From Trichostrongylus colubriformis (taxonomy: Eukaryota; Nematoda; Chromadorea; Rhabditida; Trichostrongylidae): DNA of 64,000 nt. Every line of letters starts with the position of its first letter. Position 1 is the first letter of the stretch. A model generated the notes under the pieces. The model ran no database searches. It saw only the letters and a list, made by a program, of their open reading frames with translations, and had not been told where the DNA came from. This document shows, piece after piece, positions 31,463 to 44,539 of this stretch. The translations under genes and the position numbers were made by a program. Where the stretch lies: contig OZ022256.1 in the NCBI GenBank assembly GCA_963978905.1, positions 10,151,501 through 10,215,500 on the forward strand, given 5' to 3'.

Positions 31463-34400
31463 ATGTCGAGCTCACTACTTATAGATATGACTCTACCATG
31501 GCCACATATCGTTTTCACTACCATTACGTTTACAACGCTGCCTGTATACTTGTTGATATTACTCACTATTTGTAAACAATCTAAAATGTCTCCGTTCTAC
31601 GTTCTGATGCTTTCTCAAGTGAGTTTACTCCTGTTTACTTCCGTAAATCTGTAGTTTGTAGATGTATAATTCAGTTAATAATTCAGTTAAGAGCGGAATA
31701 CTGAACATTTGAAATATAAGAGCTGAGCGCAGAAGACGTAGACGTAAACGTATGAGTTAATACGAATATACTCTCGTACCAGATGTGTAATCAGATCCTT
31801 TTTTTCAGGCGATCGACCCTTCAGGGGAGGATGGTTATTGGTACGACCCCGCCTTTTTCGCAGCTAATTACTGTCGCTTCGCACATGAGGTGCGAGGTGA
31901 CCTCAATAAGCTGCTGCTGAGAACTATTAGGTTGATTCATAATAAATCGGACAAATTGACCAATTTTAATCATTGTCGTACAACTTTTTTACGACAACAG
32001 GGATTCACCTGAAATATACTCCATCTTTATCGATGACCTTCTGCCACGGTATAGGCAGATCATGGATGCCCTTGCTCCAGAAGGCCGGAAGCTGGAGCTC
32101 GAAGAAGTTGCCGAGTGCCGCCTTGACCTCGTCGCGAGTTTTGAAGTCTTGGCCGTCCAGGTGGCGTTGGCTGTGGGAGAAAAGGTGGAAATCTGAAGGG
32201 GCCAGGTCTGGGGAGTACGGTGGGTATAGAAGTACGGTCCAACTGTACGACAGCAGCTCGGCCTTGGTCGATCTTGCGAAGTGCGGTCTGTGGAAGTAGA
32301 CACGTTGTCGTGCTGGAAGTAGACATGTGACCGCCGCCGTAGCGAACTTTGGACATTGGCCTTCAATTCTCGTAATTGACGAACGTAGACGTCGGCGGAT
32401 ACTGTGGTACCTTCATCGAGCAGCTCCCAGTACTCTACGCCGTGTACGCTCCACCAACCGCGGTTTTCGTCTTCGATGGAATAGTCGCCTGACGCAAACT
32501 TCGAATGCTACAACTACAGTGTACTTCTGCCGGGGGCATGCTCCTTGTGAACTTCTATCAGACGTCTGCCGATATCCGCGGGTTCCTGGCCAGATAGCGA
32601 TATAAATAGTATGACGTTGCGGATGTGGTCTCTGGACCGCTCGAAATCGTGCGGCATTGTGGCGGAATGAATTTACTTTGGAGTGATTATTTTGCGGTAC
32701 TTTGAAGAGCTTTTCATACTCATTCCAACGGTACCTCGCGCGTCCATTCACGTTAACTCGTTGCTGAGTTATGATCTCTAGAAATCATCACTACCATTTG
32801 TCCGATTTATTATGAATCAACCTAATATCATCACGTTGCCCACATTGACCCATAAAATGAGTAAAAATACAAATCAGAGAAGCAATATAAATGGGACAAT
32901 TTTCTTGAAGAAACAATTCACAATTTCACAAACTTTTTATAATATGGTCATCTTAAAGTCTAATCACGAAAAGTGGAATATTAGTGATGAATCGATGATA
33001 CTTCCAAATGCGCATTTACTTCAGACACAAAATATGACACGTTCTGAAATGAAATGAGATGGCCAATGCAGAAAAGCCTTTCGTCTGCAATACCTACGAT
33101 AGCGATTTATCTAAATGAAAGAGGATGGTCTCCTTGCAAACGAAGCACTCGCTACTTACCCTCTGGGAACTTTAGTCATAAGTAGTGGTCTTTCGAGGCA
33201 TTTTGAGATTTTTGAAGATAGACATTAGGTCAAATTTAACACCTCATATTGCAGGCTCATGCCCAGATTTCTGACTAATGAAGCTGTATGAGTCTTATAT
33301 GTTCGTATTAGATTTATGTTTATTTTTGTGCTGTAACTTTTCGCCAATAAATAATAAACAAACCTAAATAATTTGCATAACAGCAGTTAATCTGCATTTC
33401 AATTAGTGGATCTTTACTCTGTTAATGGATCAGTGTGTAACACAATGACTCATGAGTTTTCGCAGCTAATTGGGGTAACTACGCACCTCATAGGCGAAAA
33501 AGGCGTGGTGGTACCAATGACCAGAGACCCTTTTTTCAGCTATGATTTCTTAACTTTAGTAATGCTACAGGAATCTAGTACCATAATGTAATTCGGAAAA
33601 ATCTAAGCCACTTTCAGAAGTGCCCCACACACTCCACTCTAATCAGAAAAGAGGAGGCATGTGAGTGTTATGCGGCATATACAGTGATTGGTGGGACCAG
33701 CCAATCTTTCCACCGTCCGTGCTTACAGAAAAAATTTCTCGCTGAGTGCTCGTTTCGACGATACCATCATACCTTCATCTATGAATTGCTCTGAAGGACA
33801 TACAACTTCTCAATAGACTCAAACTTGCCATTCGGTACAATAAACGTGGGGTCTTCCGAGTGGAGAAACATCCTGAAATGGGCCCAAACTTATTGGTTTA
33901 GCCACAATAGCATAAAGTCTTCTGCAGTAAGTGGCTATTCTGCTTATAGAACCGTCTAATTTTCCGAAATTATTCTGAGCTTCGAAGCGATTGCGTCTCT
34001 AACATCCTCTTTTTTGTAATCCTCCATAATTAACGGGTTCTCTCTGAAAGGGTGGTGAGACGATATTCTATGTAGTATGGAGGACCCCTATCTTTCACCT
34101 ATCATCATCGTAAGATCAAAATATGTACGGTTTAATATGATATTCAAAATAAAGGGGGGGGGGGTTTGGGAGGAGTGTAATGACAATTGGAGCTATATCT
34201 TATTGAAGAGGTCGGTTCTTCGGTTCTTCAAACCACGCCTTTCAGCCGCCCACGGTCGGTGAACTGATATCGTATCCTTCTAGAAGGATGCAAACTCTGA
34301 TTTGTAAAACTGGCTAAATTCCGCAAATCACTGTATGGCTCAAAACTCATTTGACTGCAGCTGGTACACTACAATACCGCTCCTAATTTCTGCTTAATCG

Positions 34401-37400
34401 ACGGATAGCGACGGAAAAGTATGACGCGCGCCGTCTTTTTGCCATAACTTCAGCAGAGATTGTCCAATTTCTTTGACAAGTAGCCCAATGGCTATAGCTT
34501 TTGAAGAGGAATCTGTGTATGTAAGAAAAATCCTATTTTCTTTGCTGGATCATCTTCATCTCCGTGAAATGGGAAATTGACTCCCCGAGGCGCGAGAAAG
34601 TACCTGTGGGCATGACGGCATCGTAAACTCTCCACTTCAGCTGAAAGTTTTAGTTTAGGCGCTTTAAAACAAAAAATGTCAATATATTCGACAAGTTCAT
34701 GATTTGTGATCATTTTGATCCCATTCATGAATGGTTTAACTTAATTTCAACCTAAAAATGGCATTCCAGTGAAACCTTTTTTTTTCAAAGTTTCACACCT
34801 TTTCAGAGAAGCATTTTTTTATAAAGAACGAGCCATTTTAAATCGTTCAGTAATGCGTTCGAGGTACTGCGAAGAAACCTTGTAGGATTTCCTCAAAGGT
34901 AGGTGGATGAATGTTATTTGTCTCGGACCTTTCAATATCAAACAACCTCAGTCTTAGAAAATTGAAATTTGGTGAAGTGCGTAATCTAAGTAGACATGTA
35001 TCACACCTGATTATTATCACCAGCTTATTCTGAAACTTGCTCTATCACGACTAACAATAGATTTATTCACGCTTTCATTTTCTTGCCAATCGACTAACGG
35101 TGCATTACCGCTGTCCCTCACATCGATCTCACCTGGTCCATTGCCTTGGATACAGCAGCCACGTCCCTTTTGAGATGCATGCCTATTGTGGTACACACTT
35201 AGATGGTCAGTGAATCGGCTGGACGAGGATTTATTCGATTTGACGGCTGGCAGAACATTGCCTATTTGAAGTTCATGATTCACCTTCCAGAACCTTAGAT
35301 AATTGCAGTGCTAAGCGGCCCCCAGGTCTCCTCATCGGAGCCTGGGGGGGGGCAATATTACTATGAGACAGCCGTATCAACGCAGAAGTGCACACTGCAC
35401 CGCCAAAGTCGCCCATTGAGATGAATTCGACGTTTGCAAATGAAAAGCACACTGTGGGATCTGAACTCTTCGGTTCTCAGAACCGCAAGCGTCAACAGTG
35501 AAACCACTGGCACTGCACTATTCGATCAGTTGCTGCTGTGAGTACATCTGATATTCTTGTGATAACGTGTGAGGCTGGCTGCTTTGGCCAGCACTGCACC
35601 ACTGTACTGATTGACCATTTACACGTCAACTGATTGTATGCTATATAGAGTGGCGCTGTAAACAGATCACTGAAGCATTTACAGAAAATGAAACATTTAC
35701 AACATTACATTTACACTTACACTAACATTTAAACAAAATGAAAAAAATGGAGCGTTGAAATGTGGTACTAAACAAAAATCTAGTTTGAGCATAAATATTC
35801 AGATCGAAAATATCATGCAATCAACCGATATTTCTCGATTTTTTTCATTTTATTTTTATGAGTTTGTATGTCATGCGTATCAAGTGTTTTAAGCGCTGTA
35901 AATGCTTTGATGATGTGTTTACAACGCCACTCTATATAGCATGAGGAGACCTGGGGGCCGCTTAGCACTGCAATTATCTAAGGTTCTGAAAGGTGAATCA
36001 TGAACTTCAAATAAGCAATGTTCTGCCAGCCGTCAAATTGAATAAATCCTCGTCCAGCCGATTCACTGACCATCTAAGTGTGCACCACAATAAGCATGCA
36101 TCTCAAAAGGGACGTGGCTGCTATACCCAAGGCAATGGACCAGGTGAGATCGGTGAGGAGTCAGCGGTAATGCACCGTTAGTCGATTGACAAGAAAATGA
36201 AACGTGAATAAATCTATTGATAGTCGTGACAGAGCAAGTCAGAATAAGCTGGTGATAATAATCAGTTATGATACATGTCTACTTAGATTACGCACTTCAC
36301 CAATTTCAATTTTCTAAGACTGAGGTTGTTTGGATATTGAAAGGTTCGAGACAAATAACATTCATCCACCTACCTTTGGGGGAATACTACAAGGTTTCTT
36401 CGCAGTACATCGAACGCACTACTGAACGATTTAAAATGGCTGTTTTTTTTATGAAAAAAAGCTTCTCTGAAGAAGTGGGAAACTTTGAAAAAAAGGTTTT
36501 ACTGGAATGCCACTTTTAGGTTGAAATTAAGTTAAACCATTCATGAATGGGATCAAAATGATCACATCATGAACTATAGCCATTTATCTACTTGTCAAAG
36601 AAATTGGACAGCCTCTGCTGAAGTTATGGCAAAAAGACGGTGCGCGTCATACTTTCCCGCCGCTAGCCGTCGATTTAGCAGAAATTAGGAGTGGTGTTGT
36701 AAATAGGATAAAAATTGTTGAGCAAAAAAAAAATTAGGAAAAAAACTGCTCGACGCCTCACTTTACCTTCTATCCTTTATGATATCTGCCATAATCGAAG
36801 GCAGCATACGATTACTTCTCGTATCTAGGACAGAGGTCATATATTCCCTACTATATACTCATTAATGGCTGTTCGTGATGGGTACCGTACACACATGAAC
36901 CTCAGAAATGAGGGCTGTTAGTCATAGCCAAAACTTGGCATCCACACTTACGTGTCTGAAATTGTTCAGGTTTTCTAATTCATAGTTGGTCTCAACAATC
37001 ACGCAATGTCGTAAAGAATCTGTATTATGTGCTGTTGAAAGAAGGCTATAAAAATGCACAATGTGAAGCGCAGATTATTTAAAACTATCTGGATTTTCTC
37101 GATTATACAAAGAATGACATGGATTCATTGTATGATCGAAAGATCATACAACGAATCCAAGTCATTGCCTCGAGATCACTATATCCTTCAAGAATGAAAA
37201 GCATATTCAAGGAGCAATGTAAAACAGCTACGCCATTAATAGCTTTCACGAAGCATATTATAGACGCGCTGCTTTACAATAGTAGTGTCACTAAAGGACG
37301 TGACACCACTGGCTGAGGGAATGTTAGGCGCTCCCTCAAAATCAGTGAATGTGCTGACTTCCTCACCTCTTGGTGTAGCACCAGGAAAACCTGCTGAACC

Positions 37401-40400
37401 AAACTGCAGAAGGCAGCTTTTCTGATTAGGGCAGTGGTCGTGCTTACCTGTGTGTCGTGAAAATGGAGTATCGATGGGAGTTAGTCGGATGCATGTATGA
37501 CAATGGGTGCAATACTCAATTAAAAAAGAATATAAGTAACATTGGATAGCTGAGCAAAGTAAACTCGGAACTTTCTGCTATCTGTAAGTGCAGGCGAGCG
37601 AAACAGAATCAATCCATAAATCCAACAAAGAAAACGGTCCTCACAGTGAGTCGTCAAGTAATGTGCTCCTTTCAGGTGAAACGTGAGAGCTTTCACACAA
37701 TTTCTAGGAAGCAGTTGCTTATGAAGTACTCATTTTTTTTCAGGCTGTCGCTGATATCTTCTCTCTACTCTGTTATTTCTTCATGAACACATTACGGGTA
37801 TCGCTTTGGTTCTCTGATTTTTTCTGGGAGAATCAGACAATCCTTGCCAGCTGCTCGTTTTTGAGTATCTTCTTTGCTAATTATGTGAGATGTGTTGGCA
37901 TAACACTGATATCTGCGCAAAGATATATTACCATTTGTCAGAGCGGAAAGCTGCTTGGCAAGGTATTCATTGCTTGATACACTTGTAATCAATGGCTTTG
38001 TTCCTTTACTATTTTCTCCAGAATTTTGAAGAATTGAGGAATCACCTAAGGAGCTACTAACCTTCCTCGAAAAGACGCATGTTATTAAATCATTATAATA
38101 AGGATATTCGGTTAGCCAAGTTGTGCAGTGTAGTTCGGATGCTGGTATGAGCACTCTCGAAAAAGGGTGAAAGGCGAGCGATCCGCCCATGAGCGTCGCC
38201 AGCCCATGAGCTGCCGTCGCGCCCGTAGCATCACCCAACAAACGGGGGCAGCGATTTCCAACCCTATAAAAAAGGGGCAACTTTTCAAAAACCCATTCAG
38301 TATGAGCCGAGAGCTGACACTTGGCGCGCACTCCCACTCTTACGGGAGGATCAAAGCCTGCATTGATGTGCGCCCGAGCCAATCAAGCCTTCCATCCCTC
38401 CGGGATAGGTGGATTGATACCGGACTGTTCCAAGAGGGTAAAGCCATTGATCTGTACATCGCATGGCCCACAAAAGTCATTGTGCAGGTCAGATCGCATT
38501 CAGCCTCCATCATCATATTGATTGGAACTAGAATACATGATGCATCCCAATAGGGGATTTCTCAGCGTCAGGAACGTCACCCTCTATCCTTTTTCCTTCA
38601 CCCTCCTCCAGCTCTTGTGCGACAGTCATGCCACTAGAGATAAGGAAAGGGAGTGAATTTCTCTCTTGGGGAAATACGACATGGTGCTTACGAAAGTGTT
38701 TTCAAAAATGGTCAATCAAAGGCTGTCACTGATATTACTTAGGTTTCAATGATTGGTGGGACGGAAATAAGAAAGGCCACTTGGTACTTTCGAATAATGC
38801 TATCGAACATCTCTGGAAAGCTGTTGCTGCAGTCACCTTCCACGAACGCAGCGCTATCACGAAACTCGGGAAATCAATAACCGAAAGTTTTTAGAGCAAT
38901 TTCTTCTTAAGTTTTCGTCGGTGGAAAAACCAGCCAACACTTTGCAGCTCATGAGTGAAGTACCACTGCCGGCATATGTCCTTTTTCACTGGTCTATTGC
39001 TTTCGTTTTATGGGCACCGTTGTGCACTTCGTTCGATAACTCGTACAACTCCAGATTTAAACCGGATGTCTTGGTCCCTCCTGCAATGTTGGCGGTACGA
39101 TGATATTTTATTTGGTTCTGGATAGAGATGTATGTCAATGATTTAAAATATTTTGTCTTCCTTCTGTAAGGTGATGTCCTCATTGACTCAGATCCACGAT
39201 TCCACCGGCTCGGTTGTGTCTTCGCAGAGTCCCTTAGAAGAGTGAGTCACGCAGGTGCTGCAGGTGCATCCGCAAGATTGATTGGAAAAATTCTTCTCAG
39301 CTCCAAAACCTGCTAAAAACAAGCATCCATTTAAAAAAATGATACATCGCTTCATGAAAACCTGTGCTTATTGATTCTTCTAATAAGGTTTGGATCAAAA
39401 GTTAAAAAATAACTGACAGGAAACCCTCAAAAAAGTATACAGCAGAATCATTTAAAGTATGCTCCATCGGAGTTAACACAATTTTTCCATTTCTCTAGTA
39501 TCAAGCTTATATCATAACAGAGTCCCAGATCCTTCGTACGAAGGCAGGGACGGAGGCGGTGTAGTGATAGGTGGCACGCAGTACGCTCGCAGTCTCTCGG
39601 GTATAAAATCCTGCATCAATACCTGCCTAGGCCGACCATCCCTTCGCGGTGGGTGTGTACACATTGGTACGAATGACTTTTTTGGCACCCTATGTGCGAA
39701 CGTTTGATTACTTCCTCGCACCTCATGTGCGAGAAAGTAGTTAATCAGCAGAGGTCAGCCATAGACCGTTCAACTCACTGAGTAAATGTAATGTCTGCCG
39801 AGGAAAAACAGAGTGGGTGAAATTCTGATTAAAGGATTTTTTTCGAAAAAAAGGGGAGTTCAGTTCAATGGTGCTATGGAAACCAGTGTGATGCTGGTGA
39901 ACGGGAATGATTGTAACATTTTCAAAAGTCATAGCATTGCAAATAAAAAAATAGTTGGAATAATGGATAAAAAATAAGTGAGTGGAATTAATAAATGGAA
40001 TAAAACCTACGTGTTTGAATTATTGAAGCCCAAATATTATCCAACCTTACCATAGTATGGCATATTGCTATTAAAGTCGATGACATGTCATAGAATGCCC
40101 TGAGCATATTACATATTATTAATCTCTATGAAACGTAATAGAATGCCCGTAAGGGAGTCATACAAGAGAATAGTTGTATCTTCACACTTTTAATATGAGT
40201 TGCTATTAGCCTTATTTGTTACCTATTGTACATTCGTGAATGTAATGAGTGTTTTAGTTCGTACTATAATTAAACTGCTCTAATTTTTCCTTTATGGACA
40301 TTACATTCAGTTAGTGAGTTGAGCGGTCTATGGCTGACCTCTGCTGGTTAATTAAATACTTTCTCGCACATGAGGTGCGAGGAAGTAATTGAGCATTCGC

Positions 40401-41939
40401 ACATAGGGTGCTAAAAAAGTCATTCGTCCCAATGTGTACACACCCCTTCGCGGTAGGTAAATTGGTACGGACTCGTCTGCGAGGATAAAAGCTCTGATTT
40501 GTACATCGGCTAGCCCCCGCAAGTCATTTATAAGTCAAATCGCATTCACCTACCGCCACAATTCCGAAGGGAACTAGAATGCGCAGCGCATACCAACAAG
40601 GGTTTGTTTGACGCTCAAAATATTATCCTTTATCCTTTTATGGTTCGAGAAATCCCTTCGCGATGAAGCCATATCATGACGAACGCAAGATGAACAAGAA
40701 AATTCTGCATAGAACGATGCTATATCTGGATTTTTTTGCCAATATTCAGCATTTAATTGATTTCAAAACTTATTAGAAAACCTTATGATTGGAGATATAG
40801 GAAACTCTCATCATATATACGTGCTCCAACGGAAAGAGCTGGGAAACCATGCACGTAACTAGACCTTGAATATGTGCACAGGCATGCCTCCACCCTCAAA
40901 TGTACGTGTTATTTGTTGCGTGCCGCTAACACATATCGCTTAATTAGAACACTGATGGCCTTCCAGTGATGCAGAACTTACGACTCGATTGCAGTTTTGT
41001 GCAGAATGGACAAAAGAAAGACAGTGTTATCTTTCAGTTCGCAGTAATGATGTCCCTGATCGCTGTAGTTGTATTCTTCAGTATTTCTATGCTTTGCTAT
41101 ATCCTTATACTCATCCATGTACTTAATTTCAACTACCTCCGAAACAGGTGCCATTTTGCAGTTTTCTGTACAGTCCCTCTTGTGGTTGAAGGCACACCTC
41201 ATGATGATCATATAAGTCAACTTGCCTTTTTGGGATAGTAGAGTAGTTGTTGGGATGTTTGGGTAACTACCTAGGTTAAGTTCCTTTTGCGCCACTACAA
41301 TGAGCCATCATGGTGCTTCACCCGTTCGAACTCGAACTAAGCACGCCCGGTTGGCTAGTTGTAAAGTGGGCGTGGGTAGCGCTATCTCGAACAAGCATGG
41401 CGTCGTGATGGCACACAGTGAAGGCGCAACAAGGGGTAACCCGGACACTCACCGAAGGGGCTACTGTCCCAAAGAAGTAAGTCGACTGATCCCATTATCG
41501 CAAGGTGTGCATTCAAGTGTTGGCATTATATGATACCAGCCTTTCTTATATGTCTGTGTTTCAGCTCAAACCGTTATGAGTTTCGCCTTTGTATACAGGC
41601 TGCAGGTTTACTGATTGCATTTCTGCTACTCTTCATATACAACACTGGACAGTTTATCATCAACAGGGCCAATGACGTAAGTAATTTGTACAATATGTTG
41701 TGAATTTGCTTAATTCCATTCTCATAGAAGTCCGTGAAAAAACATGTTCTGCTCTTCAGTTACCATTGCTGTTCACTTGGAGACTGTTCAATCCACTCGT
41801 GACTGGTTTCCTTTCCTGGGTGCAACCATGGATGTGCCTCGCCCTCAATACTGAAGTTCGGCAAAATGTTCTGAGAATATTATTCTGTCGTCGGAAGAAT
41901 CTTTTTGTCTCACGGGTATGCGCAACTATTTTGCATTGA
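31463..41939 (+). CDS. Srv-class seven-transmembrane chemoreceptor, gene A (six exons, complete)
   Basis: Exons: 31463-31618, 37744-37962, 38948-39094, 41005-41147, 41565-41676 and 41760-41939, about 318 aa, with consistent phases and no stops. TM1 is IVFTTITFTTLPVYLLILLT, followed by SPFYVLMLSQ, AVADIFSLLCYFFMNTLR (TM2) and YVRCVGITLISAQRYITICQ (TM3 and cytoplasmic end, the Srv signature). Then come AYVLFHWSIAFVLW (TM4), VMMSLIAVVVFFSISMLC (TM5), GLLIAFLLLFIYNTGQFI (TM6) and RLFNPLVTGFLSWVQPW (TM7), ending after LNTEVRQNVL. It is a predicted G-protein-coupled chemosensory receptor of the nematode Srv family, acting in the sensory-neuron membrane. In-frame codons extend upstream to 31373, so the start is uncertain. 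Exon 4 could instead start at 40975, and the end after exon 6 is the first stop. Intron 1 is 6.1 kb and swollen by insertions. Confidence 0.88.
31927..32825 (-). mobile_element. Non-autonomous mariner, 899 bp, copy 2 (in intron 1 of gene A)
   Basis: Same length and ends as 17658-18556 but inverted, with TA duplications at 31925-31926 and 32826-32827. I see only a handful of base differences between the copies. It has the same central deletion and no intact transposase. It sits about 300 bp after exon 1 and may add length and inverted-repeat potential to the pre-mRNA. Confidence 0.92.
32828..34369. other. Intron 1 of gene A, left part
   Basis: No gene. The stretch 33540-33800 is similar to 46000-46310 downstream of the broken exon 1, and 33830-34330 to 60000-60520 in unit 2. 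A G run lies near 34157. Confidence 0.5.
34372..36699. mobile_element. Palindromic TA-inserted element, 2,328 bp
   Basis: Two long inverted arms (34372-35334 and 35941-36699, the right one about 200 bp shorter by a deletion) surround a 606-bp centre. Ends are CAATACCGCTCCTAATTTCTGC-like inverted repeats, flanked by TA (34370-34371 and 36700-36701). Unit 2 shows the matching empty site with a single TA at 60540-60541. Short mirrored ORFs in the arms (35017-35283 minus and 35993-36181 plus, MNHELQI-) are products of the inverted repeat and show no transposase motif. It is a foldback-like non-autonomous element that depends on a TA-specific transposase. Confidence 0.85.
35641..35939. mobile_element. 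MITE of 299 bp nested in the palindrome centre
   Basis: Terminal inverted repeats of about 45 bp: CTATATAGAGTGGCGCTGTA at 35641 and its complement ending at 35939. The inside is AT-rich with no ORF. Confidence 0.75.
36700..37743. other. Intron 1 of gene A, right part
   Basis: Collinear with 60540-61957 of unit 2, which carries the extra 396-bp MITE. A perfect hairpin TTGTATGATC-GAAA-GATCATACAA lies at about 37137-37160. The region ends in the exon 2 acceptor TTTTTTTTCAG. Confidence 0.5.
38390..38570 (+). repeat. Dispersed intronic repeat, copy 1
   Basis: The block GGTGGATTGATACCGGACTG...GATCTGTACATCG...AAAGTCATTGT...CGCATTCA...GGAACTAGAAT is found again, diverged, at 40440-40600 and in part at 62620-62720. 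Each copy is in an intron of an Srv gene. No coding or RNA signature is seen. Confidence 0.6.
39652..40446. mobile_element. Inverted-repeat element in intron 3 of gene A
   Basis: Arms of about 145 bp (39652-39795 and 40297-40446) are inverted copies. They share GTGTGTACACATTGG at the ends and GAGGTCAGCCATAGACCG further in. The AT-rich centre has no ORF. The corresponding place in unit 2 (after about 63660) carries a different element. Confidence 0.75.
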
Positions 41940-42802
41940 TTTTTCCGAAAACTGTCTTTTTTGGGCGGAAGTAGCGCGTAGTCGATCGCGCTGCGTCATT
42001 CAAAATAGCACCACCACCCCAGTGTAAGTTACCGGGACATATTGGACATTAAGATGATATAAGCGATAACTAGAATGTTTTGGAGTGACAAATATATTTA
42101 CTGGGAATGCGTGCTAGGGTCCAAAAGACGGTGTGTGGCCCAATGGTGATTGAACGTTCTCTGTTTGTAAAGAAATATGGTACGCAGTACACTTCCTGTG
42201 TGCGAGCAGAAGCATAGATCGGCCGCGTACGACTACCTCGCATCGCAGATCTGCGCTACTTTAACAGCTTCTTAGCGATGCAGCGAACCGCATAAGCGTC
42301 TTCCTAGAGATATTCGTATGTGTATTACTATTCGTACAAACATCGTCCCTTCATTCATCCCTGCTGCACAACACAGTACCTCGGACAAGCGATCAAACTG
42401 TCGCTCGTGTTGGAAGGATATTGCGCTCAACCCAACTATTGCCCGCAATCCATCCAGTATACAGTGACAATGTCAATTACCAGAACTGATTCGACCGTAA
42501 TCGGATGTACATACATATATGGTGTTTTCTAAAAATACTCGGCGTAGAGCATTCTTTGTTTGTATTTTTTATTTTGGATGTGTCTTCGCTACATCAATCC
42601 TTCAGGCTTTTACCATTACTTTCGCTCCCTTTAAGTTCATTTTCAGACTTCAATTGTGTCAGTGGCGAAGCAACCTCCACTACGATTCGCACTACCTGAA
42701 ATTAACGAGCGGAGGGCCTCTATTCCGAAACAATAACGCTTGCGGAATAAATGGATGATTAAAGGTTTCAATACCATAATTAGTAACGCGAATAAAAATG
42801 TA
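41940..42802. other. Downstream of gene A, no gene
   Basis: AT-rich. The short ORFs show no domain. Confidence 0.4.
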
Positions 42803-43545
42803 CATGCCGGGGGTGTCAAAAAAAAGAGTGATTTTGTCCACGGCTCACATCCGCCAAGTATACAAGACACAGGGATACGAAAGAGATAAAAGTACCGGGG
42901 CAAAATATTCCCGAAGTGTTCCTTCAGAAACAGAAGCGCACTGACACTCACTACTTTCACTTTAATCAAAATAAGGAGCCTTCAGTCGGCGCAGTTGGGC
43001 CTCAGCGCAACTATGGTGCCAAGGTCCGCTTGAAACAGTGGAGCCAGGTTTCGTGGTAGGGCTTTTGTGGGAAGCTTCCTAAGGATTGGCGCTTCGGTTC
43101 ATGGAAGTTACAGAGCCCTTACTGCTCGAACAACGCTGCTATGATCCAAAGTATCATTTTTAATGCCTCAAACCTGCCTCCGGAGGGGCTTCAGTGGCAA
43201 CGGCACGTTCTGGTTCTTGGAAACGAAGGGCGCCGGGGACCCAGAAAAACGGAACGCTCAAGAGCACCACCCAGTATGAATCCCCTTGGGTACCCAGAGT
43301 GAACAGACTTTAGGTTGTGAACGAAAGTGACGAAATCTCGAATTTCGCCGTGTTGAGGTGACACATCATGTTCACTCGGAATAAGCTTCCGCTTCTTTCC
43401 GTGAAGAAGGCTGTTACGGAGTTTAGTGATAGAGTGAGGTATGCTCTCAATTTTGGGATATAAATACATCGTCAGAATTCACTGAAGCTCGACTAGAGTA
43501 GGGTTGGATAGGGCAGAAAAAATTACTCTTTTTTGGCACCCCCTG
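42803..43545. mobile_element. TA-inserted TIR element, 743 bp
   Basis: Ends GGGGGTGTCAAAAAAAAGAG on the left and the complement of GGGGGTGCCAAAAAAGAGTA on the right, flanked by TA (42801-42802 and 43546-43547). A diverged 718-bp relative is at 58277-58994. Both share a minus-strand ORF region containing ILGG and VHSGYP pieces, without catalytic motifs. It is a non-autonomous Tc1/mariner-type element by its ends. Confidence 0.8.
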
Positions 43546-43547
43546 TA

Positions 43548-44539
43548 GAATCTCATCAAGCCAGTTGAAGGATTGTAAGGAAAATCGTGCCATGTTAGAA
43601 AGATGATTATAGCCTTATGTAATTCTTCTGAAAGCGGCAATCAAGTTGGTAACTAACTTTATTCGGCTAACGTTTCGGTCTGACCGGCTGTCGCTTAGCC
43701 CACCGCTAATATGAAAAAGTTCAAAAATTTGAAGGTAAGACTTATCGCTCGGAAACCCCTCATTCCTGTTTTTCTTCTCGTTCGAATACCAAAACGTCAT
43801 GATCTTACCCACGCTTATTCACTAGTTAGTACATCTGTCGCAAACGATACCTCATGGATGGTCCGCAGTGGTAGCGGATCAGCTCACAGCTGCATCGGCT
43901 TCAATGCTCTACTTAATAAATTAATAGGATGGGGTTCAGGCTGACACATACTTCACATACAGGCAAGAGATGGACTGTAAAATGTTTGTTTCACAAGGTT
44001 AGCCAAACATAACAGATTAATTAACTAATTAACAATTCACGCCAAGCTTTCACTATGTATGTCCGACGATTCGCTAGTCAGGAAATTCAACATGGAGCGA
44101 TTCGTGTGCCGATTCCAATGGCCAAAACCCTGTGGCGCTTTGGAGTCTCGAGAGGTCATCGTACTCAACACCAGATGTGAAAATTCAGTTTCTGATTAAC
44201 GACACAAAAATTATGTTAGGCTGGAAAGTTTAAAGATTTCTAGTAAACTGTTCAGTCTGCATGCAATGAGTTAGTCACTGGCAGAGAGGAAGAGAATGGT
44301 GTTGAAAGATTCATTTATGTTGAAGGTGTCTTGGCTTTCTCATTACCAAGTGCAAATGATGTTTCGTTATGTCTCTTGATGTGGGTGAAGTCAGACGTGT
44401 GCTGCCATTATCACAGGCACCGGCAATTTCGCAGGCAGTCTGAAGCGAATTTTCATTGAATAAACCGAAGAAATAGTCTGTGCTTCTCATGGAAGCCTGC
44501 TTTCGTCATGGCTGTACCACAAGGGCCACAGCATAAAAC
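43548..44539. other. Intergenic, no gene
   Basis: Nothing recognised on either strand. Confidence 0.4.

Noticed and set aside
35017..36181. Mirrored ORFs MNHELQI- as a conserved protein
   Set aside because: The two are the same sequence in the arms of a palindromic element. Duplication, not selection, explains the likeness.
37792..38382. 196-codon minus-strand ORF
   Set aside because: Antisense to exon 2 of the Srv gene. The plus strand has the family motifs and splice sites.
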